A stretch of 15,777 nucleotides of DNA from CAIPSZ01 sp038065015 (GTDB lineage: Bacteria; Patescibacteriota; Patescibacteriia; PEXW01): positions 1 to 15,777 of the forward strand of contig JBBTRU010000033.1 in assembly GCA_038065015.1 (NCBI GenBank). Direction: 5' to 3'. The number at the start of each line of letters is the position of its first letter. Position 1 is the first letter of the stretch. The position numbers were made by a program, and so were the translations under genes. The notes under the pieces were generated by a model. It worked only from the letters and a program-made list of their open reading frames with translations. It was not told where the DNA came from and made no database searches. Shown piece by piece: positions 1-5,468 of the stretch.

Positions 1-48
1 AAATCAGTAATTCCCTTCAAAATACGTTCGAACAATTTTCAACAAGCT

Positions 49-140
49 CCGCCAGTCAGTAAATCGTGAATTTTCTGGGAAAATTTTCCATGCTTTTTCG
101 CGAAACACGGCGGCATTCCCAGAATTCAAAAGGCGGTTCG
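49..140 (+). repeat. Left arm of a 92-bp inverted repeat
   Basis: The reverse complement of this stretch equals 1644-1735 except at three positions. The two arms flank the complete recombinase gene. Identity ends sharply at position 49/1735, right after the GGCGG that corresponds to the tRNA-Trp 3' end (G73-CCA plus two acceptor-stem bases). Confidence 0.9.
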
Positions 141-174
141 TCGCCCGGAGGGCGAAATCCCGCTACTGCGGGAT
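141..174. repeat. 34-bp double-hairpin insertion (REP-like)
   Basis: This piece is missing from the otherwise matching sequence at 1643/1644, so its borders are defined by comparing the two copies. It holds two adjacent hairpins: TCGCCC (141-146) pairs with GGGCGA (150-155), and ATCCCGC (157-163) pairs with GCGGGAT (168-174). It resembles small palindromic mobile repeats. It encodes nothing and brings a stop codon into the recombinase remnant. Confidence 0.75.
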
Positions 175-215
175 AGCCAATCTTTGAAAGTACAAATCAG
201 AGAAAGCGATAATTT

Positions 216-239
216 GTCCCGCCTCTCGAGAGGCGGGAC
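216..239. repeat. 24-bp perfect palindrome
   Basis: Every base from GTCCCGCCTCTC to its mirror half GAGAGGCGGGAC is self-complementary, centred on the CTCGAG core. The octamer AAAGCGAT occurs on both sides (203-210 and 245-252), which could be a target duplication or chance. It shares the TCCCGC/GCGGGA theme with the 141-174 insertion. It lies 35 bp upstream of the recombinase start and could also act as a hairpin or protein-binding site. Confidence 0.75.
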
Positions 240-274
240 GGCCAAAAGCGATTCACTATTCATTTTCAAATACT

Positions 275-1762
275 ATGCATAAATATTTTCTCTATGCCCG
301 CAAGTCAACCGACAATGAAGAAAGGCAGGTTTTGAGCATAGAAGCGCAAATAGCTGAACTGAAGGAATTTGCCACTAAAAACCAACTTGAAATTGTTGAG
401 GAAATGACTGAATCTATGACTGCCAAGCAGCCGGGCCGCCCGGTATTTAATGAAATGCTGACAAGAATAGAAAATGACGAAGCGGACGGCATTATTGCCT
501 GGAATCCGGATCGGCTGGCCCGGAACGCGGTTGACGGCGGGCAAATTATTCATTTAATTGACCAAGGCAAAATCCAAGCGCTGAAGTTCCCTACGTATTG
601 GTTTGAACCTTCCAGCCAGGGCTTATTCATGCTGCAAATCGCTTTTGGCCAAGCCAAATATTACATTGATAATTTGTCAGAAAACGTCAAGCGTGGCCAG
701 CGACAAAAACTGCGTCGTGGGGAATATCCCAGCCGAGCGCTGATTGGCTACGTGAATAACCTGCGAAATCATACCATTGAAATTGACCCTGAACGCGCAC
801 CAAAAGTAAAACAATTATTTGAGGCTTACGCCACGGGCAAGTACACGCTTAAAGCAATGCAGAAATTATCGCTTTCTCTGGGCTTGGTGGGCTTGTGTGA
901 AAAGAAGCCGCTCGCCTTGTCGGTTATCCAAAACTTACTCAAGAAAAACTTCTACCTCGGCTTGTTTGTCTTCAACGGCGAAACATACGAAGGCAAGCAC
1001 CCGCCGCTGATAGACAAAGCGCTGTTTGATACAGTCCAGCAAGTAATGAAAGACAATGGCAAGCCGCGCAAAGTTACAGAGGAGCTTTTGTTCCCCTATC
1101 GCGGACTGTTTAAATGCGCCGAGTGCGGCTGTGCCATTACTGGCGAGCGGCATACCAAAAAATCAGGCTTGGTTTTTCGCTACTATCGCTGTACAAAAAA
1201 GAAAAATGTTTGTCGCCAAAAATATGTTTCAGAAAAAATACTGACCGAACAAATTAATAAAATGATTAGCATAGTTGCCCTGCCGGACGACATGGCAAAA
1301 CCAATGCTAGAACAAGTGGATAATTGGCAAAGTGAAGAAAGTACAACCTCCGCCCTGGCGGCGGCTGACGTAAAGCAGAAGCTATCGAATACCGAAAAGC
1401 AGCTTTCTCGGCTCCTAGACGCGCATTTACAGGGCAGTATTGAGGCCTACGAGTACCAAAGCAAGAAAAGCGAGCTGATGACCGAGAAAGTGGCGCTCAA
1501 GCAAAAATTAGGCCAAATCAGCCGCCAGGGCGTGCGCTGGCTCGAACCGATGCGAAAATGGATACAAGAAGCCCACCAAGCCCACTTTATACTCCATCAA
1601 GAAAACTTACAGGCAAAAGCCGAGCTCATCAGAAAGATTGGCTCGAACCGCCTCTTGAATTCTGGGAATGCCGCCGTGGTTCGCGAAAAAGAATGGAAAA
1701 TTTTCCCAGAAAATTCACGATTTACTGACTGGCGGGGGAAGAAGGAGTCGAACCCTCGTTAA
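275..1762 (+). CDS. Large serine recombinase (resolvase/integrase family)
   Basis: Site-specific DNA recombinase of 495 residues. The N-terminal resolvase domain (about 1-145) starts YARKSTD, with the expected nucleophile Ser11 and Arg9, and contains the conserved WNPDRLARN stretch (76-84). A recombinase domain follows. A zinc beta-ribbon has Cys281, Cys284, Cys306 and Cys313, and a charged coiled-coil segment spans about 365-430. Length and domain order fit integrases common in CPR genomes. The last eight residues (GKKESNPR) and the stop codon are antisense tRNA-Trp sequence, so the native C-terminus was replaced at the junction. A related tail ending SLLKIVRTYFEGNY lies inverted at the left edge. 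No clear Shine-Dalgarno sequence precedes the ATG. The gene is probably the core of a small mobile element placed at the tRNA 3' end. Confidence 0.9.
   Translation: MHKYFLYARKSTDNEERQVLSIEAQIAELKEFATKNQLEIVEEMTESMTAKQPGRPVFNEMLTRIENDEADGIIAWNPDRLARNAVDGGQIIHLIDQGKIQALKFPTYWFEPSSQGLFMLQIAFGQAKYYIDNLSENVKRGQRQKLRRGEYPSRALIGYVNNLRNHTIEIDPERAPKVKQLFEAYATGKYTLKAMQKLSLSLGLVGLCEKKPLALSVIQNLLKKNFYLGLFVFNGETYEGKHPPLIDKALFDTVQQVMKDNGKPRKVTEELLFPYRGLFKCAECGCAITGERHTKKSGLVFRYYRCTKKKNVCRQKYVSEKILTEQINKMISIVALPDDMAKPMLEQVDNWQSEESTTSALAAADVKQKLSNTEKQLSRLLDAHLQGSIEAYEYQSKKSELMTEKVALKQKLGQISRQGVRWLEPMRKWIQEAHQAHFILHQENLQAKAELIRKIGSNRLLNSGNAAVVREKEWKIFPENSRFTDWRGKKESNPR
1644..1735 (+). repeat. Right arm of a 92-bp inverted repeat
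   Basis: It matches the reverse complement of 49-140 with three differences. It includes the last recombinase codons up to DWR and the complement of the tRNA-Trp 3' end (CCA at 1730-1732, discriminator at 1733, two acceptor bases). The sharp end of identity at 1735 marks the likely crossover zone. Confidence 0.9.
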
Positions 1763-1803
1763 CGGTTTTGGAGACCGCTGTTCTACCACTGAACTATTCC
1801 CCC
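1730..1803 (-). tRNA. tRNA-Trp (anticodon CCA)
   Basis: It folds as a complete cloverleaf. Acceptor GGGGGAA (from 1803) pairs with TTCCCCC (1734-1740 complement), the D arm has AGTTCAGTGGTAGAACA, and the anticodon arm GCGGT-CTCCAAA-ACCGT carries CCA. The T arm is GAGGG-TTCGACT-CCTTC. Discriminator G and CCA are encoded. The 3' half overlaps the end of the recombinase ORF on the other strand, which stops inside the tRNA. It lies downstream of rpmG on the same strand, as near the secE-nusG region of many bacteria. Confidence 0.95.
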
Positions 1804-1865
1804 ACAGAGGTGTATAGCAAATGGAGAATTACTTTCTATCCTAACCGACCATTTACTATACTCCC

Positions 1866-2021
1866 CTACTTCGTTTCTTTGTGTACCGTATGCTTACCGC
1901 ACCAGGTGCAATGCTTCTTCAACTCTAAGCGACCCTTGAGAGTCTTCTTATTTTTTTTCGAGTGGTAGTTTACATGCTTGCAAACCGTGCACTCGAGGTT
2001 AATCAGGTTGTCTTGGGACAT
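1866..2021 (-). CDS. rpmG: 50S ribosomal protein L33
   Basis: A 51-residue ribosomal protein beginning MSQDNLINLECTVCKHVNYH and ending HTVHKETK. The two CxxC pairs (CTVC and CTWC) form the zinc site of the L33 family. The segments KKNKKTLKGRLELKKHC and GKHTVHKE are typical L33. It is a component of the large ribosomal subunit near the E site. It sits 62 bp upstream of tRNA-Trp on the same strand, an arrangement often followed by secE and nusG in bacteria; those genes are not present here. A TAAAAT box at 2030-2035 lies eight bases before the ATG, so the messenger may have almost no leader (weak inference). Confidence 0.93.
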   Translation of the reverse strand: MSQDNLINLECTVCKHVNYHSKKNKKTLKGRLELKKHCTWCGKHTVHKETK

Positions 2022-2071
2022 AGAGAATAATTTTAACCAAGTGAATAGAAAAATGAGTACTTATTCCCGAA

Positions 2072-2091
2072 AGTTCTTCAAAATCTTGCCG
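2072..2091 (+). repeat. 20-bp inverted repeat, left copy
   Basis: The reverse complement of this 20-mer is identical to 2399-2418. It begins one base beyond the CCA end of the tRNA remnant. With its partner it encloses the tRNA remnant, tRNA-Thr(TGT) and most of the structured spacer. Confidence 0.8.
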
Positions 2092-2092
2092 A

Positions 2093-2157
2093 TGGAGCCG
2101 GAGAGAGGACTCGAACCTCCGACCTTCGCTTTCCCAGAACCATCGCAATTTCGCCAT
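2093..2157 (-). pseudogene. tRNA remnant (class II-like, no 5' acceptor strand)
   Basis: The 3' half is a perfect tRNA end: T arm GGAGG-TTCGAGT-CCTCT (2104-2120), acceptor strand CTCCGGC (2097-2103), discriminator T and encoded CCA (2093-2095). Upstream there are only 37 bases before the CCA of tRNA-Thr. They contain a Leu-like TGGCGAAATTG but no GCCGGAG partner strand and no convincing anticodon stem. The best reading is a tRNA gene that lost its 5' part by deletion. An unusual intact tRNA cannot be fully excluded without a covariance search. Confidence 0.6.
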
Positions 2158-2232
2158 TGGAGCCGGTGGTCGGATTCGGACCGACGACCTACTGTTTACA
2201 AAACAGTTGCTCTACCACTGAGCTACACCGGC
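2158..2232 (-). tRNA. tRNA-Thr (anticodon TGT)
   Basis: Full cloverleaf: acceptor GCCGGTG pairs with CACCGGC, and the D arm is TAGCTCAGTGGTAGAGCA. The anticodon stem ACTGT/ACAGT encloses TTTGTAA with anticodon TGT, and the T arm is GTCGG-TCCGAAT-CCGAC. Discriminator T and CCA are encoded (2158-2160). The CCA is directly followed by the tRNA remnant. Confidence 0.95.
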
Positions 2233-2239
2233 GAAATTG

Positions 2240-2489
2240 TGAGGGTTCTGGCCCCGCCTCATTAGTACCACGAAAAAGTTGCGGGACAAAAGCGTGCTCT
2301 TCCGGGGTGCTTCCGATGGTCGCACCCGTCCCGAGTACGGAACCCAGCTGCCCGCTCGCCATCGCTTGCGCTCAGGCGCTAGCGGGCGAGAGCTACTCCG
2401 GCAAGATTTTGAAGAACTACGAGGACCCCGCGTCTGCCTCCATAACTTATATATACCTTCCGCATTTTTACAGTAGCAACTTTTCAAAA
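2240..2489. other. GC-rich spacer between tRNA-Thr genes, possibly structured RNA
   Basis: No convincing gene occupies these 250 bases. CGGGAC (2282-2287) pairs with GTCCCG (2328-2333) around GGGTGC (2305-2310) with GCACCC (2322-2327). CCCGCT plus CGCC (2351-2360) pairs with GGCG and AGCGGG (2375-2386). These nested stems suggest a folded RNA. I do not recognise RNase P, tmRNA, SRP RNA or 5S rRNA motifs. The right part (2420-2489) turns AT-rich. Confidence 0.35.
2399..2418 (+). repeat. 20-bp inverted repeat, right copy
   Basis: A perfect inverted match to 2072-2091, 307 bp away. Identity stops at the base on each side, so the repeat is exactly 20 bp. Confidence 0.8.
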
Positions 2490-2565
2490 TGGAGCCGATG
2501 GCCGGAATTGAACCGGCGACCTACTCCTTACCATGGAGTTGCTCTACCAGCTGAGCTACATCGGC
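2490..2565 (-). tRNA. tRNA-Thr (anticodon GGT)
   Basis: Complete cloverleaf: acceptor GCCGATG pairs with CATCGGC, and the D arm is TAGCTCAGCTGGTAGAGCA. The anticodon stem ACTCC/GGAGT encloses ATGGTAA with anticodon GGT, and the T arm is GCCGG-TTCAATT-CCGGC. Discriminator T and CCA are encoded (2490-2492). It follows the TPR gene by 42 bp on the same strand. Confidence 0.95.
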
Positions 2566-2607
2566 GTATAGATTGGAAAATAAGCTAACCTCTATGAACG
2601 GGATACC

Positions 2608-3498
2608 TTATAGGTCTTTCACGGCTTGTGCAAGTTCTTCGAGTTTCTGATTTTCGGGGTTTGCGGTTTGCAACTTCTGCAGGGTTTCTCTTGCCAGGTC
2701 CTTGCGCTTGTTCGCCAGGGCAAATTGCAAGAGCGCATCTAGGTATTTCGGGTTCGCGGGTTCAAGCTTCACCGCCTCTTGGTACGCGCGTTCAGCCTTT
2801 GCAAGGTTCCCTAAATTTTCTTCGGTAACGCCAAGTTCGTAGTGGGTGCCAGCGGTCATGGCATTCAAGCTTACGGATTTTAGGTAATCCGCTTCGGCTT
2901 CTACCAACTTGCCTTCCTGCCGGTCTATGCGTCCCAAACGGGTGTACGCTGCATCACTATCCTGTTGCAATTTGAGTACAAACCGCAGCGCTTCACGCGC
3001 ATTGAGATAATCCTTACGGGCAGTGGCCACATCGGCCATACCCAGGTAGGCATCGATATTCTTTGGGTCAAGGCTTACCACATCGACATAGAGCTGCTCG
3101 GCACGGGGCCAATCTTCCGCGGTGACGGCGGCTTGTGCCTCGGCCAGAGCGGTCGCCACTTTGGCGCGCAACGCATCAGGATCGTCTATTGCCTGCTGCA
3201 CCACAATTCTATGGCGATATTCCCTCTCGAGTTCAGTGAGCTTTTTTAAAAACCGCCGAGCCGTGGCGCTAACATTATGAAAAAAAACTTTCCCGCCTTT
3301 TACTACTGCCGCTTCAACCGTGCCGAGTTTCTGCTGCAAACGCTGGTCGAGAATCTGCTGCTTGCGCATTTGGTGCTGGTGCTTTGGAATAGCATCAATG
3401 CGGATGCTGGCCAGTTGCGGGAGTTTGCGCCACACGATAACCCCGCACGCAACAACGCTGGCGGCAAAGACTCCAAGCAAGATCCAGTCGTAGAGCAT
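2608..3498 (-). CDS. Membrane-anchored TPR-repeat protein
   Basis: A 296-residue protein with one N-terminal transmembrane segment (about 4-23), then a charged, Gln/Lys/Arg-rich stretch likely to be helical or coiled coil (about 38-110). From about 115 to the end follow tetratricopeptide repeats, with the typical A-Y-x-x-L-G and A-x-x-x-Y/A-x-K-L-x-P patterns (for example NLAKAERAYQEAVKLEP). TPR arrays bind partner proteins; no catalytic motif is visible. The ATG is two bases after the tsf stop, so it is translationally coupled to rpsB-tsf. Its partner is unknown. TPR proteins in this position could serve envelope or pilus assembly, but the sequence does not show which. Confidence 0.85.
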   Translation of the reverse strand: MLYDWILLGVFAASVVACGVIVWRKLPQLASIRIDAIPKHQHQMRKQQILDQRLQQKLGTVEAAVVKGGKVFFHNVSATARRFLKKLTELEREYRHRIVVQQAIDDPDALRAKVATALAEAQAAVTAEDWPRAEQLYVDVVSLDPKNIDAYLGMADVATARKDYLNAREALRFVLKLQQDSDAAYTRLGRIDRQEGKLVEAEADYLKSVSLNAMTAGTHYELGVTEENLGNLAKAERAYQEAVKLEPANPKYLDALLQFALANKRKDLARETLQKLQTANPENQKLEELAQAVKDL

Positions 3499-3500
3499 AT

Positions 3501-4085
3501 TTAGACGGTGACGCGCACAAACTCCCGAACCTGGATATTCTCACCCAGCCGCTGAATTGCTTCGTGGACAACCGCCGCCACGGTCTTGCTATCGTCTTTA
3601 AAAAATTTCTGCTCCATAAGGCAGTGCTCCTGGGCGTACTTCTGCAGCTTGCCCTGGACAATAGTTTCGACCACCTTCACCGGCTTGCCGACGGTTTGCG
3701 TACGAGCAATTTCCTCTTCCTGGCTACGCACCTCTGCCGGGATATCCGCGAGCGTTAAATAGGTGGGGTTTGCGGCGGCAACATGCATGGCCAGGTCATG
3801 CGCCAGTGTCTGAAAATCTTCGGTTCGGGCTACAAAATCCGTTTCACAAGCCACCGACACCAACGTGACAAGCTTCTTGTTCGAATGCTCGTACACGCCG
3901 ACAACCCCTTCATGGGTCGCTCGGCTGGCTTTCTTATCGGCGACCTTCTTCCCGGCTTTTCGCAACGCCGTAATGGCCACTTCAATATCCCCGCCATTTT
4001 CTTCCAGTGCGCGCTTGGCATCCATCATGCCTACGCCCGTGCGCTCACGAAGTGCCTGAATGTCTTGGACAGAAATGGTTGCCAT
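3501..4085 (-). CDS. tsf: Elongation factor Ts
   Basis: Nucleotide exchange factor that releases GDP from EF-Tu. The 194-residue protein starts with the N-terminal UBA-like domain and the signature LRERTGVGMMDAKRALEENGGD (about residues 13-34). The core motif CETDFVAR, which contacts EF-Tu, follows at about 79-86. It is much shorter than the E. coli protein (about 280 residues), similar to the short forms of Thermus and many CPR bacteria, with only one core half. It lies nine bases downstream of rpsB, the usual bacterial order, and just before a TPR gene. No strong ribosome-binding site is visible, so coupling with rpsB is likely. Confidence 0.96.
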   Translation of the reverse strand: MATISVQDIQALRERTGVGMMDAKRALEENGGDIEVAITALRKAGKKVADKKASRATHEGVVGVYEHSNKKLVTLVSVACETDFVARTEDFQTLAHDLAMHVAAANPTYLTLADIPAEVRSQEEEIARTQTVGKPVKVVETIVQGKLQKYAQEHCLMEQKFFKDDSKTVAAVVHEAIQRLGENIQVREFVRVTV

Positions 4086-4094
4086 ATGGTGCGT

Positions 4095-4835
4095 TTACGC
4101 TGCGGGGGTTGCGGGGACGACCGCGGGGGCCACGGCCGGGGCAGTGACGGCTTGGCGTTTCTTCCCGGCCAAAATAGCTTCGGCAATGAAGCTGGTAATA
4201 AAATCAACGGACTTCGTTGCATCATCGTTGGCGGGGATCGGGTACTGCACCAGGTCTGGATTTGTATTGGAATCACAGAGTGCAACTATCGGGACTTTCA
4301 TGGCGCGTGCTTCACGGATTGCGGTGCGTTCTTTTGCCGCATCAACGACGAAAAGGGCCTGGGGAATTTTATCCACCGACTCAATGCCGCCAATTTCGTT
4401 CTGGAGCTTAACGATTTCTTTCTGAATGCCGATCTGCTCTTTCTTGGTGTACCGATCGAGTAACCCGGCGGCTTGCTCGCTCTTAAGCCGGCGAAGCTTC
4501 TTAATGAGTTCGTGGATGGTGCTAAAGTTCGTGAGCGTGCCGCCAACCCAGCGCTCGGACATAAATGGCATGCCGCAGGCTTCGGCATGCTGGCGGACGA
4601 TGGCCTTTACCTGGCGTTTCGTGCCAACAAAAAGTATAACCCCGCCGGCTTGCACCGTGGCTTCGACAAATTGCACAGCCAGCGCCAGCTTGTCCCGCGT
4701 GGCTTCCAAATTCAATATATGCACGCCGTTGCGGGACGTGAAGATAAAAGGCTTCATCTTCGGGTTCCACCGGGATTCCTGGTGGCCAAAGTGCACGCCC
4801 TTTTGGAGCATTTCAAGCAAAGAAATTTCACGCAT
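4095..4835 (-). CDS. rpsB: 30S ribosomal protein S2
   Basis: A 246-residue small-subunit protein beginning MREISLLEMLQKGVHFGHQ. Family hallmarks are GVHFGHQESRWNPKMKPFIF, FVGTKRQ, MPFMSERWVGGTLTNF and VPIVALCDSNTNPDLVQYPIPANDDA. I chose the ATG at 4835 because AAAGGA (4842-4847) lies six bases before it. An in-frame ATG at 4850 would add only five residues and has no such site. The C-terminus is an Ala/Pro/Val-rich tail of about 25 residues after the globular domain. It heads the rpsB-tsf-TPR operon. Confidence 0.96.
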   Translation of the reverse strand: MREISLLEMLQKGVHFGHQESRWNPKMKPFIFTSRNGVHILNLEATRDKLALAVQFVEATVQAGGVILFVGTKRQVKAIVRQHAEACGMPFMSERWVGGTLTNFSTIHELIKKLRRLKSEQAAGLLDRYTKKEQIGIQKEIVKLQNEIGGIESVDKIPQALFVVDAAKERTAIREARAMKVPIVALCDSNTNPDLVQYPIPANDDATKSVDFITSFIAEAILAGKKRQAVTAPAVAPAVVPATPAA

Positions 4836-4841
4836 ACATGG

Positions 4842-4847
4842 TCCTTT
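4842..4847 (-). promoter_or_regulatory. Ribosome-binding site of rpsB
   Basis: AAAGGA on the minus strand, six bases before the ATG at 4835. It decides between the two in-frame starts. Confidence 0.7.
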
Positions 4848-4965
4848 CATTAAGTGCCGCTACGTCCTTATCCGTTACGCAGGGTGCTGCAGGGGCAGAA
4901 CCAGGTTGCGTATCGTTTTCCCGCTGGAGCAGGAATGGGACGTATGTGAGGTAGAGAACCCGATG

Positions 4966-4994
4966 ACTGTACCATGAGGAGAGTAATTGGGCAA
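4966..4994 (-). promoter_or_regulatory. Predicted rpsB operon promoter
   Basis: The minus strand reads TTGCCC, a 17-base spacer, then TACAGT preceded by TGG (extended -10). The expected start near 4959 gives rpsB a leader of about 120 bases. That leader could host S2 autoregulation, which is known for rpsB operons but not shown here. Confidence 0.55.
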
Positions 4995-5008
4995 GGGTGG
5001 GGTAACGT

Positions 5009-5097
5009 GCGGCGGGTATGGTTGAAGGTGAGGGATGCGCGTACTTGCACCACGAACCACGCGCCCATACTCGCCGCTACACCCTCACCACGCGCCC
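5009..5097. repeat. Interleaved inverted repeats between divergent promoters
   Basis: GCGGCGGGTATGG (5009-5021) pairs with 5065-5077 (one mismatch). GGTGAGGG (5027-5034) pairs with CCCTCACC (5082-5089). GCGCGT (5037-5042) pairs with ACGCGC (5059-5064), and ACGCGC recurs at 5090-5095. The first two pairs cross each other, so they cannot form as simple nested hairpins. The block separates the -35 boxes of rpsB and rpmE and encodes nothing convincing. Confidence 0.6.
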
Positions 5098-5125
5098 TTG
5101 ACCTCACCTGCAAACATGGTATAGT
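5098..5125 (+). promoter_or_regulatory. Predicted rpmE promoter (nearly leaderless)
   Basis: TTGACC (5098-5103), a 16-base spacer, then TATAGT (5120-5125) preceded by TGG. The expected transcription start is about three bases before the rpmE ATG at 5135, leaving no room for a ribosome-binding site. Confidence 0.7.
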
Positions 5126-5134
5126 TCCGGAACT

Positions 5135-5392
5135 ATGAAAGCTTCGATCCACCCCACCTACTATCACGACGCTACCGTTACCTGCGGTTGCGGCAACCAC
5201 TTCGTTACCGGCTCTACCCTAAAAGACATCCGCACGGAAGTCTGTTCAAATTGCCACCCGCTCTACACGGGCAAGCAAAAAGTTATGGACACGCAAGGCC
5301 GCGTGGACCGCTTCAAGCGCATCAAAGAGAAATCTAGCGCCAAGGTAACGGCGAAGCTTGGCACCAAGAAAGCGAAGAAAGACAAGAAGTAA
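5135..5392 (+). CDS. rpmE: 50S ribosomal protein L31
   Basis: An 85-residue large-subunit protein of the zinc-binding (C+) L31 type. It begins MKASIHPTYY, and the four cysteines of the zinc site are Cys17, Cys19, Cys37 and Cys40. The family motifs are CSNCHPLYTGKQK and GRVDRFKRI. A lysine/alanine-rich tail of about 20 residues (KSSAKVTAKLGTKKAKKDKK) follows and is common in short-genome bacteria. It is the first gene of an rpmE-prfA-prmC cluster, the same order seen in many Gram-positive and CPR genomes. Confidence 0.96.
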   Translation: MKASIHPTYYHDATVTCGCGNHFVTGSTLKDIRTEVCSNCHPLYTGKQKVMDTQGRVDRFKRIKEKSSAKVTAKLGTKKAKKDKK

Positions 5393-5411
5393 CGTCTGAA
5401 CGTCCTCCGGG

Positions 5412-5455
5412 CCCGCCCGCCATGCAAGACGAGCTTGCGAGGCGTTGCGGGCGGG
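5412..5455 (+). promoter_or_regulatory. Nested hairpin covering the prfA ribosome-binding site
   Basis: CCCGCCCGC (5412-5420) pairs perfectly with GCGGGCGGG (5447-5455). Inside it GCAAG (5424-5428) pairs with CTTGC (5434-5438). The G run that would serve as the prfA Shine-Dalgarno site (5453-5458) is partly in the stem. TTTTT follows at 5461-5465, too far for a standard terminator but suggestive of attenuation. Confidence 0.55.
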
Positions 5456-5468
5456 GGGAATTTTTCGT

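Larger units (their letters stand above)
4..185 (-). pseudogene. Inverted remnant of a serine recombinase 3' end
   Basis: Read on the minus strand, positions 140 to 4 encode the last ~45 residues of a recombinase closely related to the one at 275-1762. It ends DWRSLLKIVRTYFEGNY and stops at TGA (4-6). Positions 49-140 match 1644-1735 in inverted orientation with three mismatches. Upstream homology resumes at 175-185 after a 34-bp insertion that puts a TAG stop in frame, and it fades before about 190. The N-terminal and catalytic parts are absent, so this is a broken copy or a recombination scar, not a working gene. Its tail after DWR differs from the intact gene, whose tail comes from tRNA-Trp sequence. 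The DWRSLL tail is probably the unrecombined form of the C-terminus (inference). Confidence 0.8.

Noticed and set aside
141..239. CRISPR-like repeat array
   Set aside because: The palindromes differ from each other and there is no regular repeat-spacer pattern or cas gene.
49..1735. Direct attL/attR repeats flanking the recombinase
   Set aside because: The repeats are inverted, so they are not a simple integration pair with direct orientation.
2240..2489. Possible 5S rRNA or SRP RNA in the tRNA spacer
   Set aside because: CACCCG...CGGAA resembles part of 5S rRNA and GGAAG...AGCAC part of SRP RNA, but the lengths and key loops do not fit either.
1978..2588. Open frames through the tRNA cluster giving peptides such as PERGLEPPTF and RWPELNRRPT
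   Set aside because: These are the well-known translations of antisense tRNA genes, not proteins.
3783..4463. 226-codon plus-strand open frame across tsf and rpsB
   Set aside because: It spans two clear genes on the other strand and has no family features.
4868..5200. 110-codon minus-strand open frame between rpsB and rpmE
   Set aside because: It covers both predicted promoters and the start of rpmE; low-complexity translation without family features.
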